NCBI GenBank assembly: GCA_937139405.1
Contig: CAKZPV010000032.1
Span: 124,001-188,000 of the forward strand
Reading direction: 5' to 3'
DNA length: 64,000 bases
DNA from: an uncultured Nitrospirota bacterium
GTDB lineage: Bacteria; Nitrospirota; Nitrospiria; Nitrospirales; UBA8639
In this document: positions 1 to 8,418 of the stretch, in pieces
Layout: every line of letters begins with the position of its first letter
How positions within the stretch are numbered: the stretch's first letter is position 1
Program-made: the position numbers and the translations under genes
The notes under the pieces: model-generated
What the model was told of the DNA's origin: nothing
The model's database searches: none
What the model saw: the letters and a program-made list of their open reading frames with translations, nothing else

Positions 1-3000
1 GGCCCACTTAAAGTTGGGATTTTTCTGGCGGATGTGCTTTTGGATATCCATCCCCGTAAATTTCTCGGGGGTAGACGCCTTAGTCCACTTATCATGGGCC
101 ACTATCACTCCAACCTCACATTCCTCTTGCGCAAGTCCCCATGCATAGGTAGGGGAAAGTGTGCTGGTAGAATTAACCTGTCTAACCTCCATCTCGTAAT
201 GCGAGGCTTCTTCCACTTTCGTGAAGGCCATCGGAGTTTTGTGGAATTTGTCTATCGCATTGGGGGCCGGAGAAAACACTTCTCCCCCCTGCCATGGAGA
301 AGGCGCATCTAGGCCGCGTGGCATTTCGAGTGTGAGGTCTTTGGCTCTGCCAGCAGGGTCGAAGTTCGTGTAGTTTCTTCGGACCGGCAAACCGTTACTG
401 AATGTTCCGGTTTTAGGATCTGTGTCGGTGGCAAACTGGTTGCCCCAGCTTTCGACTAAGGTCGGTTGAGTTGTAGCCGCGTCATAGTGAATCGTCCGCA
501 AAATCTTTCCAGCCTGCGAACATAAACCTTGAAAGACCTTGCGTGTTTCAGTGATTTGACCAAGGCCGTTGATTTTGTAGCAGAGCCGGTAACCGAGCCC
601 CTCAAAACGAGTCCAGTCTTTAAATCCCCGACCATCGTAGTGGTGCACCACTTTTCCAATTTCCGGTCGGTCCTCACTGACCAAACGGCCTAACAAGTCG
701 AAGGTCTCGTGGATGGTATAAGGGAACCCGTCGGACGAAATTTGGGAATACCAGAGACCACCATCGGAATCCCAATTATAGAGTTGATTGATGCGATCAG
801 ACCCATCCCGTTGATACCCACGCAGGAGAGGCCGTCCGGACCAAGAATCTTCATTAAAAAGGGTGACCCCTTCTTTCTTAATGGTCTCGCTCTGCTTAGC
901 AGCGGAAAAGCTTCGAGTGATTTCAGTGATCAGAGAGTTGTTAGGCCCGACTTCCTTCACCAAACGACCCGCGACGTCATACGATAACGTCAGAGGACCG
1001 CGGATTGGGTCTGTATACTTCTTGGGGCGTCCGGCATAGTCGAATTGGTTCCACTGCTTGGTGCTTGTGACGTTCCCTTCTACCAAATCTTTTTGTTCAA
1101 CTTTCCGACCTAAGCGATCAAAAGTGATTTTTCTCCAACCGTTAGCAGGGGAGCCGGAATCGGTCGCCGTCGGGCTTTCCTCTGGTTCTGGCGAAGAGAA
1201 CTGGTTGCCAAAGGTCCCTCCCCCTCCCCCCGGCGAAGAATCAGCGTTGTCGACTGTGATATCCCCGGAGCCTCTTGATGAGGTGCTTGTACCGCCAGTG
1301 CCAAGTGTTGCGGTGCCACCACTTTCATCAGTACATCTCCCGCCGCGACCTATGCAAATGAAATTTGCCGTACATTCGGATTTAGATAACGAGCAATAGT
1401 TGATGTGTATCGGTTCTTTGGTGCGCGTTTGCAGCTTGGTAAGTCGCCAGTCATTGTCCCACTTGTGAAGAGTCTCGACCGCATGCCGGATTTCCCGACC
1501 ATAAGTTCCATTTGGCTGAATATCGAGACGCTGCATAGTTGAGCCACCAGGATATTGCACCGCTGAAACAATGCCATATTGATAGTCGTAGGTAAGGATA
1601 GCGCCGGCGCGTGTGGCTGTTGCAATCGCACCTTTTTTTCCGACCCCGTTATGGTAAGTAAATGTGAACGCATCATAGGCTGAAGTTGTGTAGTAAAGGT
1701 TCTGCTTATCAACGAGATGACTGGCGTTACCCGACTTGTACAGAAGTTCCATTTTGGAGATGAAACTATCTCCTTCCTTCACCTGACGCAGGATGGGCAA
1801 TCCTAAAGCTAGTAGATTATTAGAGATAACATTCCGAAACGATCGGGTGATGGTAAGCCCGTTACTTTGTTCGATTGTTTTAGGTTGAAGAAAATCATAC
1901 TCCGATAAATTGCTGGTCAGTTTGTAAGCCGAGCCGGAGGATTTGTCCTCTTCGGTCCGCGATAGAACGCGATAAAGGGTTGGCTTAGTACTTGGTTGGC
2001 AATAAAAATTCAAGGCTCGATTTGAAATTGTGAGCGGTTCGCCATACACGGTTGATAGTTCAATATAGTGAGCTGGACTCTGTGTATCTTCAAGACGACT
2101 CTGCTTTTCAAGGCCGACTTTATTGTTATTGGTACAATATGACGTGGCATAGGAGTGAAACGATAACGTGCGGGTGGCTTGCACCTTCCCCCTCACCTTA
2201 TGCGTGATAGTCACGTCGAACTTATCGGGCTTATCGTTATAAAAATAATGCTCGGACACTTCTCGAGAATTGAGATTACCCGTAGAGCTGAAGAAGAGTT
2301 GATCAACTGCCTGAACAAAGGCCTTCCGGGGATAAACATCTCCTGTCTGAAAGATACGTTGAAGATATTCAACGCCGATCCCCCCCCCCAGTGGTGTCTT
2401 GACTCCCGTAACCAGCCCGAATCGGTTAATAACAGGCACCGAGGGTGGCCCTTGAGTCATTTCTTTGTTGTAATAAAATTCTGTCTTCCGACCTGCGGGG
2501 GTAGTCACCGCATCCAAGAAATGATAAGTGTGGGCGATGGTGCTGACGGCGTAAGTCATCACGGGTTGGCTGGCAAATTTGAGAGCCTTTAAGTAGCGGA
2601 ATGCCGGTCCCGATGGCGGGCCGTAGACAAACTCAAGCTTTCGCTGCTCATCATCCTCAATCCATTGAATGATCGGATGCTCAAAATATTCTTGCTTTTC
2701 GAGATCATAGGTGATCTTCCAGGTATTTCCACTGAGATCCTCAATGGTTGTCGCAACGAACCGGTCACAGATATTGATGGCAACGCCACCGATATCGACC
2801 GACCCTAGACACTTCATAGAGGCACCTGAGATGCTGTTGAGCTGTTGGAAAGTGATCTTTAAGCCATTTGGGCGGTGCACAATTATGACGTTTGCAGACC
2901 TATAAAGAACACTAAGTGACTTGGAAACATAGGAATCTCCGCCAGGAGGCGCCACAATCTTTAGCTGCTTCATCTCTTGGGAAGCTTCATCGTTGAGGTA

Positions 3001-3504
3001 GAAGGCTTCCCGGGTTCCATCGCCGTTGACCAGTTCGTAATTTAAGCTTTGGGTTTGAGAATTGAGCTCAGGCCAAATGACGCCGTAATGAAACGTCCAC
3101 CCCAGACCAAGTGGGCTACGCCGACGCTGAAATTCCAGAAGATCTATGGGTTTCTGGGGATTATGGTAGAGGAGTCGGTCGCTATGGTAGGTGCGGGTGA
3201 CTTGCAGCCCAAACCCTCCGATGGAGGGCACCGAGATGTCGGTCGCTTGGATCACCAGATTGCCGCCATAAGGCGTCACACTAATCTGGTCGTTTCCTGC
3301 AAGCTGACTGACATCTGTCGGGGGTTTGGCCTCCTCGTGCATGGGAAGGATACATCCGACGCCATAGGTATTGGTATCGATGTTGGTGTTGCAGGATGCC
3401 CTGGCGTTCAAGGCTGCAGAGACCTCCACCATGAAAAGGATCGGAACCAACAGAAACAAGAAGCGAGACATGGGCGCCTTTAAGAAGGTCAATCCAATTC
3501 GCAT
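1..3504 (-). CDS. YD-repeat (RHS-type) protein, 3' end beyond window
   Basis: One reading frame stays open for 1168 codons and continues past the left edge, so the C-terminus is missing. The ATG at 3504 is preceded by GAGGGG at good spacing; an in-frame ATG at 3471 begins a typical signal peptide (SRFLFLLVPILFMVEVSA). The N-terminal part has the pattern seen in RHS shells: a DUF-like opening (GGNLVIQATDISVPSIGGFG, then TRTYHSDR) and LGLGWTFHYG. Further on come YD-type repeats such as YDVAGRLVKE, FDLLGRLVSED and FDRLGRKVEQ. A low-complexity glycine stretch and a small cysteine-rich patch (near 1330-1400) interrupt the repeats. These proteins form large secreted or surface cages, often carrying a variable toxin at the C-terminus, which cannot be seen here. 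It follows the upstream secreted gene by 27 bases and is probably co-transcribed. Confidence 0.88.
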   Translation of the reverse strand, partial: MRIGLTFLKAPMSRFLFLLVPILFMVEVSAALNARASCNTNIDTNTYGVGCILPMHEEAKPPTDVSQLAGNDQISVTPYGGNLVIQATDISVPSIGGFGLQVTRTYHSDRLLYHNPQKPIDLLEFQRRRSPLGLGWTFHYGVIWPELNSQTQSLNYELVNGDGTREAFYLNDEASQEMKQLKIVAPPGGDSYVSKSLSVLYRSANVIIVHRPNGLKITFQQLNSISGASMKCLGSVDIGGVAINICDRFVATTIEDLSGNTWKITYDLEKQEYFEHPIIQWIEDDEQRKLEFVYGPPSGPAFRYLKALKFASQPVMTYAVSTIAHTYHFLDAVTTPAGRKTEFYYNKEMTQGPPSVPVINRFGLVTGVKTPLGGGIGVEYLQRIFQTGDVYPRKAFVQAVDQLFFSSTGNLNSREVSEHYFYNDKPDKFDVTITHKVRGKVQATRTLSFHSYATSYCTNNNKVGLEKQSRLEDTQSPAHYIELSTVYGEPLTISNRALNFYCQPSTKPTLYRVLSRTEEDKSSGSAYKLTSNLSEYDFLQPKTIEQSNGLTITRSFRNVISNNLLALGLPILRQVKEGDSFISKMELLYKSGNASHLVDKQNLYYTTSAYDAFTFTYHNGVGKKGAIATATRAGAILTYDYQYGIVSAVQYPGGSTMQRLDIQPNGTYGREIRHAVETLHKWDNDWRLTKLQTRTKEPIHINYCSLSKSECTANFICIGRGGRCTDESGGTATLGTGGTSTSSRGSGDITVDNADSSPGGGGGTFGNQFSSPEPEESPTATDSGSPANGWRKITFDRLGRKVEQKDLVEGNVTSTKQWNQFDYAGRPKKYTDPIRGPLTLSYDVAGRLVKEVGPNNSLITEITRSFSAAKQSETIKKEGVTLFNEDSWSGRPLLRGYQRDGSDRINQLYNWDSDGGLWYSQISSDGFPYTIHETFDLLGRLVSEDRPEIGKVVHHYDGRGFKDWTRFEGLGYRLCYKINGLGQITETRKVFQGLCSQAGKILRTIHYDAATTQPTLVESWGNQFATDTDPKTGTFSNGLPVRRNYTNFDPAGRAKDLTLEMPRGLDAPSPWQGGEVFSPAPNAIDKFHKTPMAFTKVEEASHYEMEVRQVNSTSTLSPTYAWGLAQEECEVGVIVAHDKWTKASTPEKFTGMDIQKHIRQKNPNFKWA

Positions 3505-3531
3505 GTATTTCCCCTCAAGTATGGCCAACAG

Positions 3532-4878
3532 TTAGGGACAGACATTGGCGGTGAGAAGCTGATTACCTCGTCGCTGCGCGCGGTTCGGGAGTAAATTCAA
3601 AAGGTCGAGCTCTCCACGGCTTTTGGGACCACAATCGACATTTATCTTATACGCCATCGACGAACGGCAGTTACCCAGAACCTGGATAACGCGTAGTTCT
3701 TCTGTAGTGACGAGTGGGCGAGCCAAAGGCACTCGCGGTGCAGAACCATGGGCGATGACTTTGTTCGAAGCATCAAAAATCACAATAGCTGCTCCAGGGG
3801 CATTCTTTACGACCACAACTTCTTCATCCCCGGGAACCGGACGCCGAATCTCTGGTGCCCCAAGCTCACTGCATGGCAGCACCTCCACGAGTGCCCCATC
3901 TTTTGGGGAAGAGAGGTTGCAGGCTTCATAGGTTTGCTGGACCCGAAGATTTTCGCCAGCCACTAGCGCCCGGTTGGCCCTAAGACCACGGGATTCAGAA
4001 ACCGTACCTCCACTAGCGATGAGCTGATCTTGAGTGTCGTACACCAAAACCTTGGCGCCATTCATAAGACCATTGACGTCGATGATGTTCTGGTCCTCGA
4101 AGACTTTGCCTATCTTGGGTTCCGGTGGACCATTGGGCATCTGCGGAAGGTCGATAACTTCATAATTGTGCCCCGCTTGTCGGGAATAGGCGGTTTCGCC
4201 ACAGAACAAGTAATGGCCGACAATTCTGCTCTCAGTTCGAAATGCTTGCCCATCTCCTTCGCTGGCGTGCCCAGCAACTTTTAAGCGCTTGAACAGAGTG
4301 TACTCAGGGTCAGATGGCGGGTGGACTGTGGCCCATACCTCCGACGACCCAGGAATGATGTTCGATACGCCTACCCGAATGCCGCAGTTGAAAAACGATT
4401 CCCAGTACACTCGGGGTACGGGAAGACCGTCAGGAAACGTCGCGGAGACATCGAGCGCGTGGTTGTCGGATGAACTCGATCCGCGGTCCCAGGAACTCTT
4501 GTCTGCCCCGAGGATTTGTCGGGCTCGAGCCGTATCCTGAATGGTCTCGAACGGCCGTGGCAGCTGAAAGGCCGCCTGTGTATCGTGAGGTATGACTTGA
4601 TTTAAGGTGGTAGTCTGCCCATCGATCACAACCTCCAACTCTACTTGCGCTCCTGGCACAATGCCGGATACGGCAATAACATCAGCGCAGATAAAATAAG
4701 GACGACTCAGAATCGGGGGGGATAGATATCCCTCAATCTCACCCAGACCCTTAGATGGTACTTCCGCACCCGGGGGAAGCTCCGCCATCACCGTTGGAAC
4801 AACACAACTAAAAAAGACGGCAACAATCATCATTTTCAAGAAGGTATGGTGATTGGAGCGTTGAAAGTTAACCAACAT
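3532..4878 (-). CDS. Secreted protein upstream of YD-repeat gene
   Basis: Function not recognised. The frame opens at a TTG at 4968, but the ATG at 4878, or the tandem ATGs at 4833/4830, fits better, because the signal peptide (MMIVAVFFSCVVPTVMA, then ELPPGAEVP) starts there. The mature protein is about 400 residues and seems built from repeated beta-rich modules: phrases such as GAQVELEVVIDGQ, GAKVLVYDTQDQLIASGG and GAAIVIFDASNKVIAHGS recur, each followed by a basic LRV segment. Several cysteines are present, as expected for an exported protein. It lies directly before the YD-repeat gene in the same direction, so it may help export, anchor or bind that protein; this is inference from position only. 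Confidence 0.75.
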   Translation of the reverse strand: MLVNFQRSNHHTFLKMMIVAVFFSCVVPTVMAELPPGAEVPSKGLGEIEGYLSPPILSRPYFICADVIAVSGIVPGAQVELEVVIDGQTTTLNQVIPHDTQAAFQLPRPFETIQDTARARQILGADKSSWDRGSSSSDNHALDVSATFPDGLPVPRVYWESFFNCGIRVGVSNIIPGSSEVWATVHPPSDPEYTLFKRLKVAGHASEGDGQAFRTESRIVGHYLFCGETAYSRQAGHNYEVIDLPQMPNGPPEPKIGKVFEDQNIIDVNGLMNGAKVLVYDTQDQLIASGGTVSESRGLRANRALVAGENLRVQQTYEACNLSSPKDGALVEVLPCSELGAPEIRRPVPGDEEVVVVKNAPGAAIVIFDASNKVIAHGSAPRVPLARPLVTTEELRVIQVLGNCRSSMAYKINVDCGPKSRGELDLLNLLPNRAQRRGNQLLTANVCP

Positions 4879-5103
4879 AATAAGGTTCCAAACTTTGATT
4901 GCTCTCGCAGAGATGATGAATAGAAAATCCTCCCATAATTTGCGAATCAAGGGATTGCGTGATTGCAAAACTCAAAATTTCTCATCATCCTAGGAATAGT
5001 GCTTAGGGCGCACGAGAATAAAAAGCGGAGAAAATTTGTGAAGCCGCACGGCCATTCCATCCAACTATCTTCTTAACCAGAACAAGCCCCTACCGCACAC
5101 AAT

Positions 5104-5140
5104 AAAAAAAGGGCATTGGACAGTGTTCTGTCCAATGCCC
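5104..5140 (-). terminator. Rho-independent terminator
   Basis: A 12-bp perfect stem (GGGCATTGGACA with its complement, 5111-5140) has a six-base loop. Read on the minus strand it is followed by a run of seven T at 5110-5104. It would stop transcripts coming from the SEC-C/nuclease gene before the YD-repeat unit. The plus strand shows only a weak T-rich tail. Confidence 0.8.
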
Positions 5141-5723
5141 TTATCTCATTTCTTTCTTTTAGGTTCGATTAACTGCAACATTGTCCGATGACTCCAATCG
5201 GACCGGCCTCAAACTCGCCCCGTTACTTTATCTATGCTGACTTAAAAGTCAAGTGACAAAAAGGGATGTTCAATTATGAGATTCTGGCTCTTTTTTCATC
5301 ACCACTCCAGATGTCTGTTCCCTTGAATTCCTCTAGCACAACAAATTTGGTGAATAACTTCAACACTTATCCATATTGAGTCCAAAAAATGTTCAATAAC
5401 ATTTCCTTTCCCAAAATTATCCACATCTGCAATGCTGCAATAATGATCTTTTTTGCAACCATTTTCTAACTTGAATGAAATCAACCACTTCTATGTTAAA
5501 AAATTCTGTTGCAAAAGGAAGTCATAAAAAATTGGTTCGTCAGGATTGCAGGGGCAGGTTTTGGGTGGAGAAGTCGGACGCAACACATCACGAACAATGG
5601 AGTTGAACAGACCCACTAATCAACAGTCAGTGGGCGACTACCGAAGAAATACATTGTTTTTAATTGTTTGGGCTCTGAATGACAAGGAAAAACCTGTCAA
5701 GGAACCTGTTTCCTGGTTTTGTG
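5141..5723. other. Intergenic stretch, no supported gene
   Basis: AT-rich sequence between the terminator and the end of the nuclease-fold gene. A 61-codon minus frame (5299-5484, TTG start, no ribosome site) and a 63-codon plus frame (5546-5737) are open but show no family features. I see no tRNA, repeat or second terminator. Confidence 0.5.
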
Positions 5724-7053
5724 CTAGGCAGGATTAATAGTGTCGTCCGTGTTTCTTGATGAGCCTACAGCTGAAATTGTCCATCTTTCACATAATTCCC
5801 AAACCAATGCTTCACGTGGTAATTGCTTTAAAGTGTTAAAGTCTTGCGCGTTTTTACAAAAATCAAGCAATTTCTCCATTGACGTATCTTTATATGATTC
5901 AACCAACCACTCAAAAAATTCCAACGGGTCTCTAAGATTCTTAGAAGCCTGCTGGACTACGCCAAAATACGCATCTGGATGAGCTTTATAGTCGGCAAGT
6001 GCATCGACTGAAATGTCCCCTGTTAAAATTAGACTCTTTTTTTCTTTGGTGAGTACTCCATAGAAAACCTTTCTCTCAGTCTCATTGACGGTAGCGGAGG
6101 TGACCTTACCAACTACACCATTGCCCTCAATGCCTTCAAAGAAATAAGTTTCCCCGATTTTTATTGGTAATGCATCTTTCTTAAGGGTCTCAGACGGTAA
6201 GCTTCCATCAAAAGTCGTAGGTATATTGGGGTAGGTCTTAAAGGATTCAAAAATATTATGAACATCAATATGTTTTTGTTTTCTCTTATATAGTTCAGTA
6301 AGGCGAAACTGCCCTGGCTTACAAAAATCCGGAATCCCTAAGCCATAAACTAAGACATTTCGACGGAGATCCTCATCATCCAAGTTGCTGTGAAAAGGCA
6401 TGTTTGATACAAAGACATAAGCCTGCTGACCTTCCTTAAGATCCATCTCCCGAGCCTCTAATCGCTGAAAAGCCCGTTCTATCCATTGAGGATTTTCAGT
6501 TCCTTTTGTTAAAGGTGCATTGACGTCGATAAAAACAAGACGTTCGTCTGGTGCTGGTTTTTTTAAGGCATCTCCTAAATGTTTAGACATCAACGAAGTT
6601 GGATCCCAGTGGGTCGTACCATCTAAATCGGTTTTTCCGAAAAGGCCGGATACACTTCTCATCTTTGCTTCAATCCAGTATTTTTTCCCAGTCAACATTG
6701 AAATCGCTGAGAACTCGCAGTGCTTGGAGCTCTCATCTGCCTCGTCTTCAAGCGCTAGTTCAAATCCAGCTCTTATGAGGCAATTGGCAACAATAAGTTC
6801 GTAATATGCACCTTGAAAGTTTCCAATATTTTTAAGACGGTGGATAAATCTTTGTTGCAACGCTACATTATGATTGAGGAGATACAGATTGTAAGCCAGG
6901 CCCAAATAACAAATCACGACGCCTACAGAATTAGCACTATACAATTCACCATCTTTATTACAGTTTTTTCTCTGGAATGAACAATAAGAATCGTACCACT
7001 TTAAGATTGGATGACGATCCAGAAACGGTTTGGCAATTTCAATGTTGCCCCAT
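5724..7053 (-). CDS. PD-(D/E)XK nuclease-fold part of split SEC-C protein
   Basis: This is the C-terminal portion of a gene broken at 7067-7073. The first start codon found in this frame is a TTG at 6944, but coding sequence (residues such as [20 protein letters not shown]) runs upstream without a stop to the end of the SEC-C fragment, so the piece is not a separate gene. The middle holds a possible restriction-like core: GAYYELIVANCLIRAGFEL, then an acidic segment, then CEFSAI and KKYWIEAKMR, which gives E...E/D...ExK spacing typical of PD-(D/E)XK enzymes. The last 200 residues are not recognised. Role unknown; DNA or RNA cleavage is an inference from the fold motif. Confidence 0.7.
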
Positions 7054-7060
7054 TCTTCCC

Positions 7061-7381
7061 CTAATATTTTTTTAGGTAATGCGAAAGAAAATCTGGAAAT
7101 GCTTTCCAGGATTTCCCGTAATAAATTGTGTTTCCGACTGCAACTACTTTATGCCCGCTCGCTATGGTTGAAATGATCGGTTTTCCAAAACCTTGTTGTT
7201 CTACCCTAATCCTTTCAGCTGCTTGGTGCCGTTGTTTAAGGATGGGCTCGGTATTGGGGGGAATAGAATTCGAACTTGGTACAGGGCCAGAAGCCCGCTG
7301 GTTCATAGAAAAACCACAGCACTTTTTGTATTTACGGCCACTACCACAAGGGCATGGTGCATTCCGGCCAATCTTTGCCAT
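7061..7381 (-). CDS. SEC-C motif N-terminal fragment of split gene
   Basis: Starts at ATG 7381 and carries a classic SEC-C zinc motif at residues 10-22 ([13 protein letters not shown], ligands C10, C12, C21, C22). The frame ends at TAG 7061-7063, immediately after an A7 run. Shifting by one base (-1, or one extra A) joins it without a stop to the nuclease-fold frame, giving a protein of about 552 residues from 7381 to 5724. The join reads ...FLSHYLKK / [12 protein letters not shown] domains bind zinc and usually mediate contact with other proteins. It is either a pseudogene, a programmed -1 slippage gene or a homopolymer sequencing error. Confidence 0.75.
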   Translation of the reverse strand: MAKIGRNAPCPCGSGRKYKKCCGFSMNQRASGPVPSSNSIPPNTEPILKQRHQAAERIRVEQQGFGKPIISTIASGHKVVAVGNTIYYGKSWKAFPDFLSHYLKKY

Positions 7382-7636
7382 CTCTACGAATCCGTTTTTG
7401 AATTAAACACGGGCATGGTCTCCAACTGCTAGGGATTCCTGAGCGCAGTATTTCAGCAAAACACTTTAGGAAAATTGGGAACCACACCGTCGATAGGATT
7501 AAAATATTTAAATTTTATCAGATTTTCTGATATGGAGTTGATATCTAGAGGGCAGCCCAATTTCCAGAAACAGGTTTAAAACAGACTTTACGGGAATTGA
7601 GGTGCTGGAGTGAACGACCTAAGTCGTTGATTTAAT
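7382..7636. other. Upstream region of SEC-C gene
   Basis: Holds no convincing gene. A short palindrome TATCAG-ATTTT-CTGATA lies at 7516-7532 next to a very AT-rich patch and could be an operator, but nothing else supports that. Confidence 0.3.
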
Positions 7637-7693
7637 TGGTGGGCCGTGTAGGGATCGAACCTACGACCCGCTGATTAAGAGTTAGCTGCTCTC
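7637..7693 (-). pseudogene. tRNA-Lys(CUU) 3' fragment, probable att remnant
   Basis: On the minus strand this reads as the anticodon arm (loop CTCTTAA), variable loop, T-arm with GGTTCGATCC, the 3' acceptor strand ACGGCCC, discriminator A and CCA of tRNA-Lys. The 5' acceptor strand and the D-arm are absent; upstream sequence is unrelated. The anticodon stem also has a mismatch (A where G is expected). Such 3' halves are typically left at the far end of an element that integrated into a tRNA gene. No intact tRNA-Lys is present in the window. Confidence 0.75.
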
Positions 7694-7890
7694 AAATATC
7701 CTTAGTAAATATCTGCCATCCTGAACATCAAACAGCATGAATTAGCAGTCATTTTTTGATCGAACTTGGAGTAAATCTCTTAACAAATGCTGTTCGCCCC
7801 CTCGGCTGTAGTATATTTCTCCAAACAACCGCCACTCATTATTTAAGAAAGAGCCACGTTACCGTTACCCCCATTTTAAGTTCTGTCACT

Positions 7891-7944
7891 GTCGATTTAG
7901 TGCGCGTGCGGGCCCCCGCAGAAGAAAAGTCCAGAAAGGACCCA
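7891..7944. repeat. Diverged direct repeat, copy 1
   Basis: Aligns without gaps to 8071-8124, exactly 180 bases away. Best conserved are TGCGCG (7901), CCCCGCA (7914-7920) and AGGACCC (7937-7943). Its right end also forms a perfect 8-bp hairpin GGACCCAA...TTGGGTCC at 7938-7961, without a T-tract. Confidence 0.5.
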
Positions 7945-8024
7945 ACATGATTTTTGGGTCCTCCACTCTTAATACACGGTCTCGTTTCCTTCGCCCTAAT
8001 TTTCAATTTTTCTATGCTCTACGT

Positions 8025-8050
8025 TGTCAACTGTGTCAACTCTGTCAACC
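8025..8050. repeat. Three TGTCAAC iterons, 9-bp period
   Basis: TGTCAAC occurs at 8025, 8034 and 8043, with a fourth copy at 8206. Short regularly spaced repeats like this can be binding sites for a replication or recombination protein. The nearest candidate is the HTH-bearing protein at 8419-9669. Confidence 0.4.
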
Positions 8051-8070
8051 AAATAAAATCGTCACAAACC

Positions 8071-8124
8071 GTCCATTTTCTGCGCGCCTGGCACCCCGCA
8101 TGCAAACAATTCGGATAGGACCCG
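8071..8124. repeat. Diverged direct repeat, copy 2
   Basis: Partner of 7891-7944. Its right end forms a hairpin ATAGGAC...GTCCTAT (8115-8139). The hairpin sequence differs from that of copy 1 while a hairpin is kept, which hints at selection for structure. Confidence 0.5.
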
Positions 8125-8340
8125 AACCCTTTGTCCTATGAGGTTGAGAATGCTGATTTAATGAAAGCTTTATCTGGCCCAATCAATCCTTCTATCCCCT
8201 CAAACTGTCAACGTATCTTTTCCAAATTACATACATTTACTGAGCAATTCCCTCTTTTTAGTGTCTTCTTTCTGATCAACCGTTACTGCCACCTTCTGGC
8301 CTGAGTCCAGATGCTTCTTCCTTTGTTGAATTCTTGATTT

Positions 8341-8370
8341 CTTGAAGACTTGAACTCTTGAAGACTTGAA
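8341..8370. repeat. 14-bp tandem direct repeat
   Basis: CTTGAAGACTTGAA occurs at 8341-8354 and again at 8357-8370, next to related TTCTTGA words at 8325-8345. It lies just downstream of the stop of the minus-strand gene at 8419. Confidence 0.5.
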
Positions 8371-8418
8371 GTGCTGTTCTTCCAACGTTCTTCCTGATTG
8401 TCTTTAGATATTTCCTCT

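Larger units (their letters stand above)
7694..8418. other. Gene-poor flank of integrated element, repeat-bearing
   Basis: No credible gene: two plus frames of 64 codons (7756-7950 and 7947-8141) lack family features. The stretch does carry two diverged 54-base direct repeats 180 bases apart, three 9-base iterons and a 14-base direct repeat, listed separately. It may hold the replication or recombination site of the element. Confidence 0.4.

Noticed and set aside
1350-1712. Several short frames inside 1-3500 on both strands
   Set aside because: They are other-frame shadows of the single open YD-repeat frame, which runs without a stop through the whole stretch.
5299-5484. 61-codon minus frame after the nuclease-fold gene
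   Set aside because: TTG start, no ribosome site and no recognisable motif.
8115-8139. tRNA-like arm with GGTTCGGGTCC on the minus strand
   Set aside because: It is only a simple hairpin (ATAGGAC/GTCCTAT); no acceptor stem or anticodon arm fits a tRNA.
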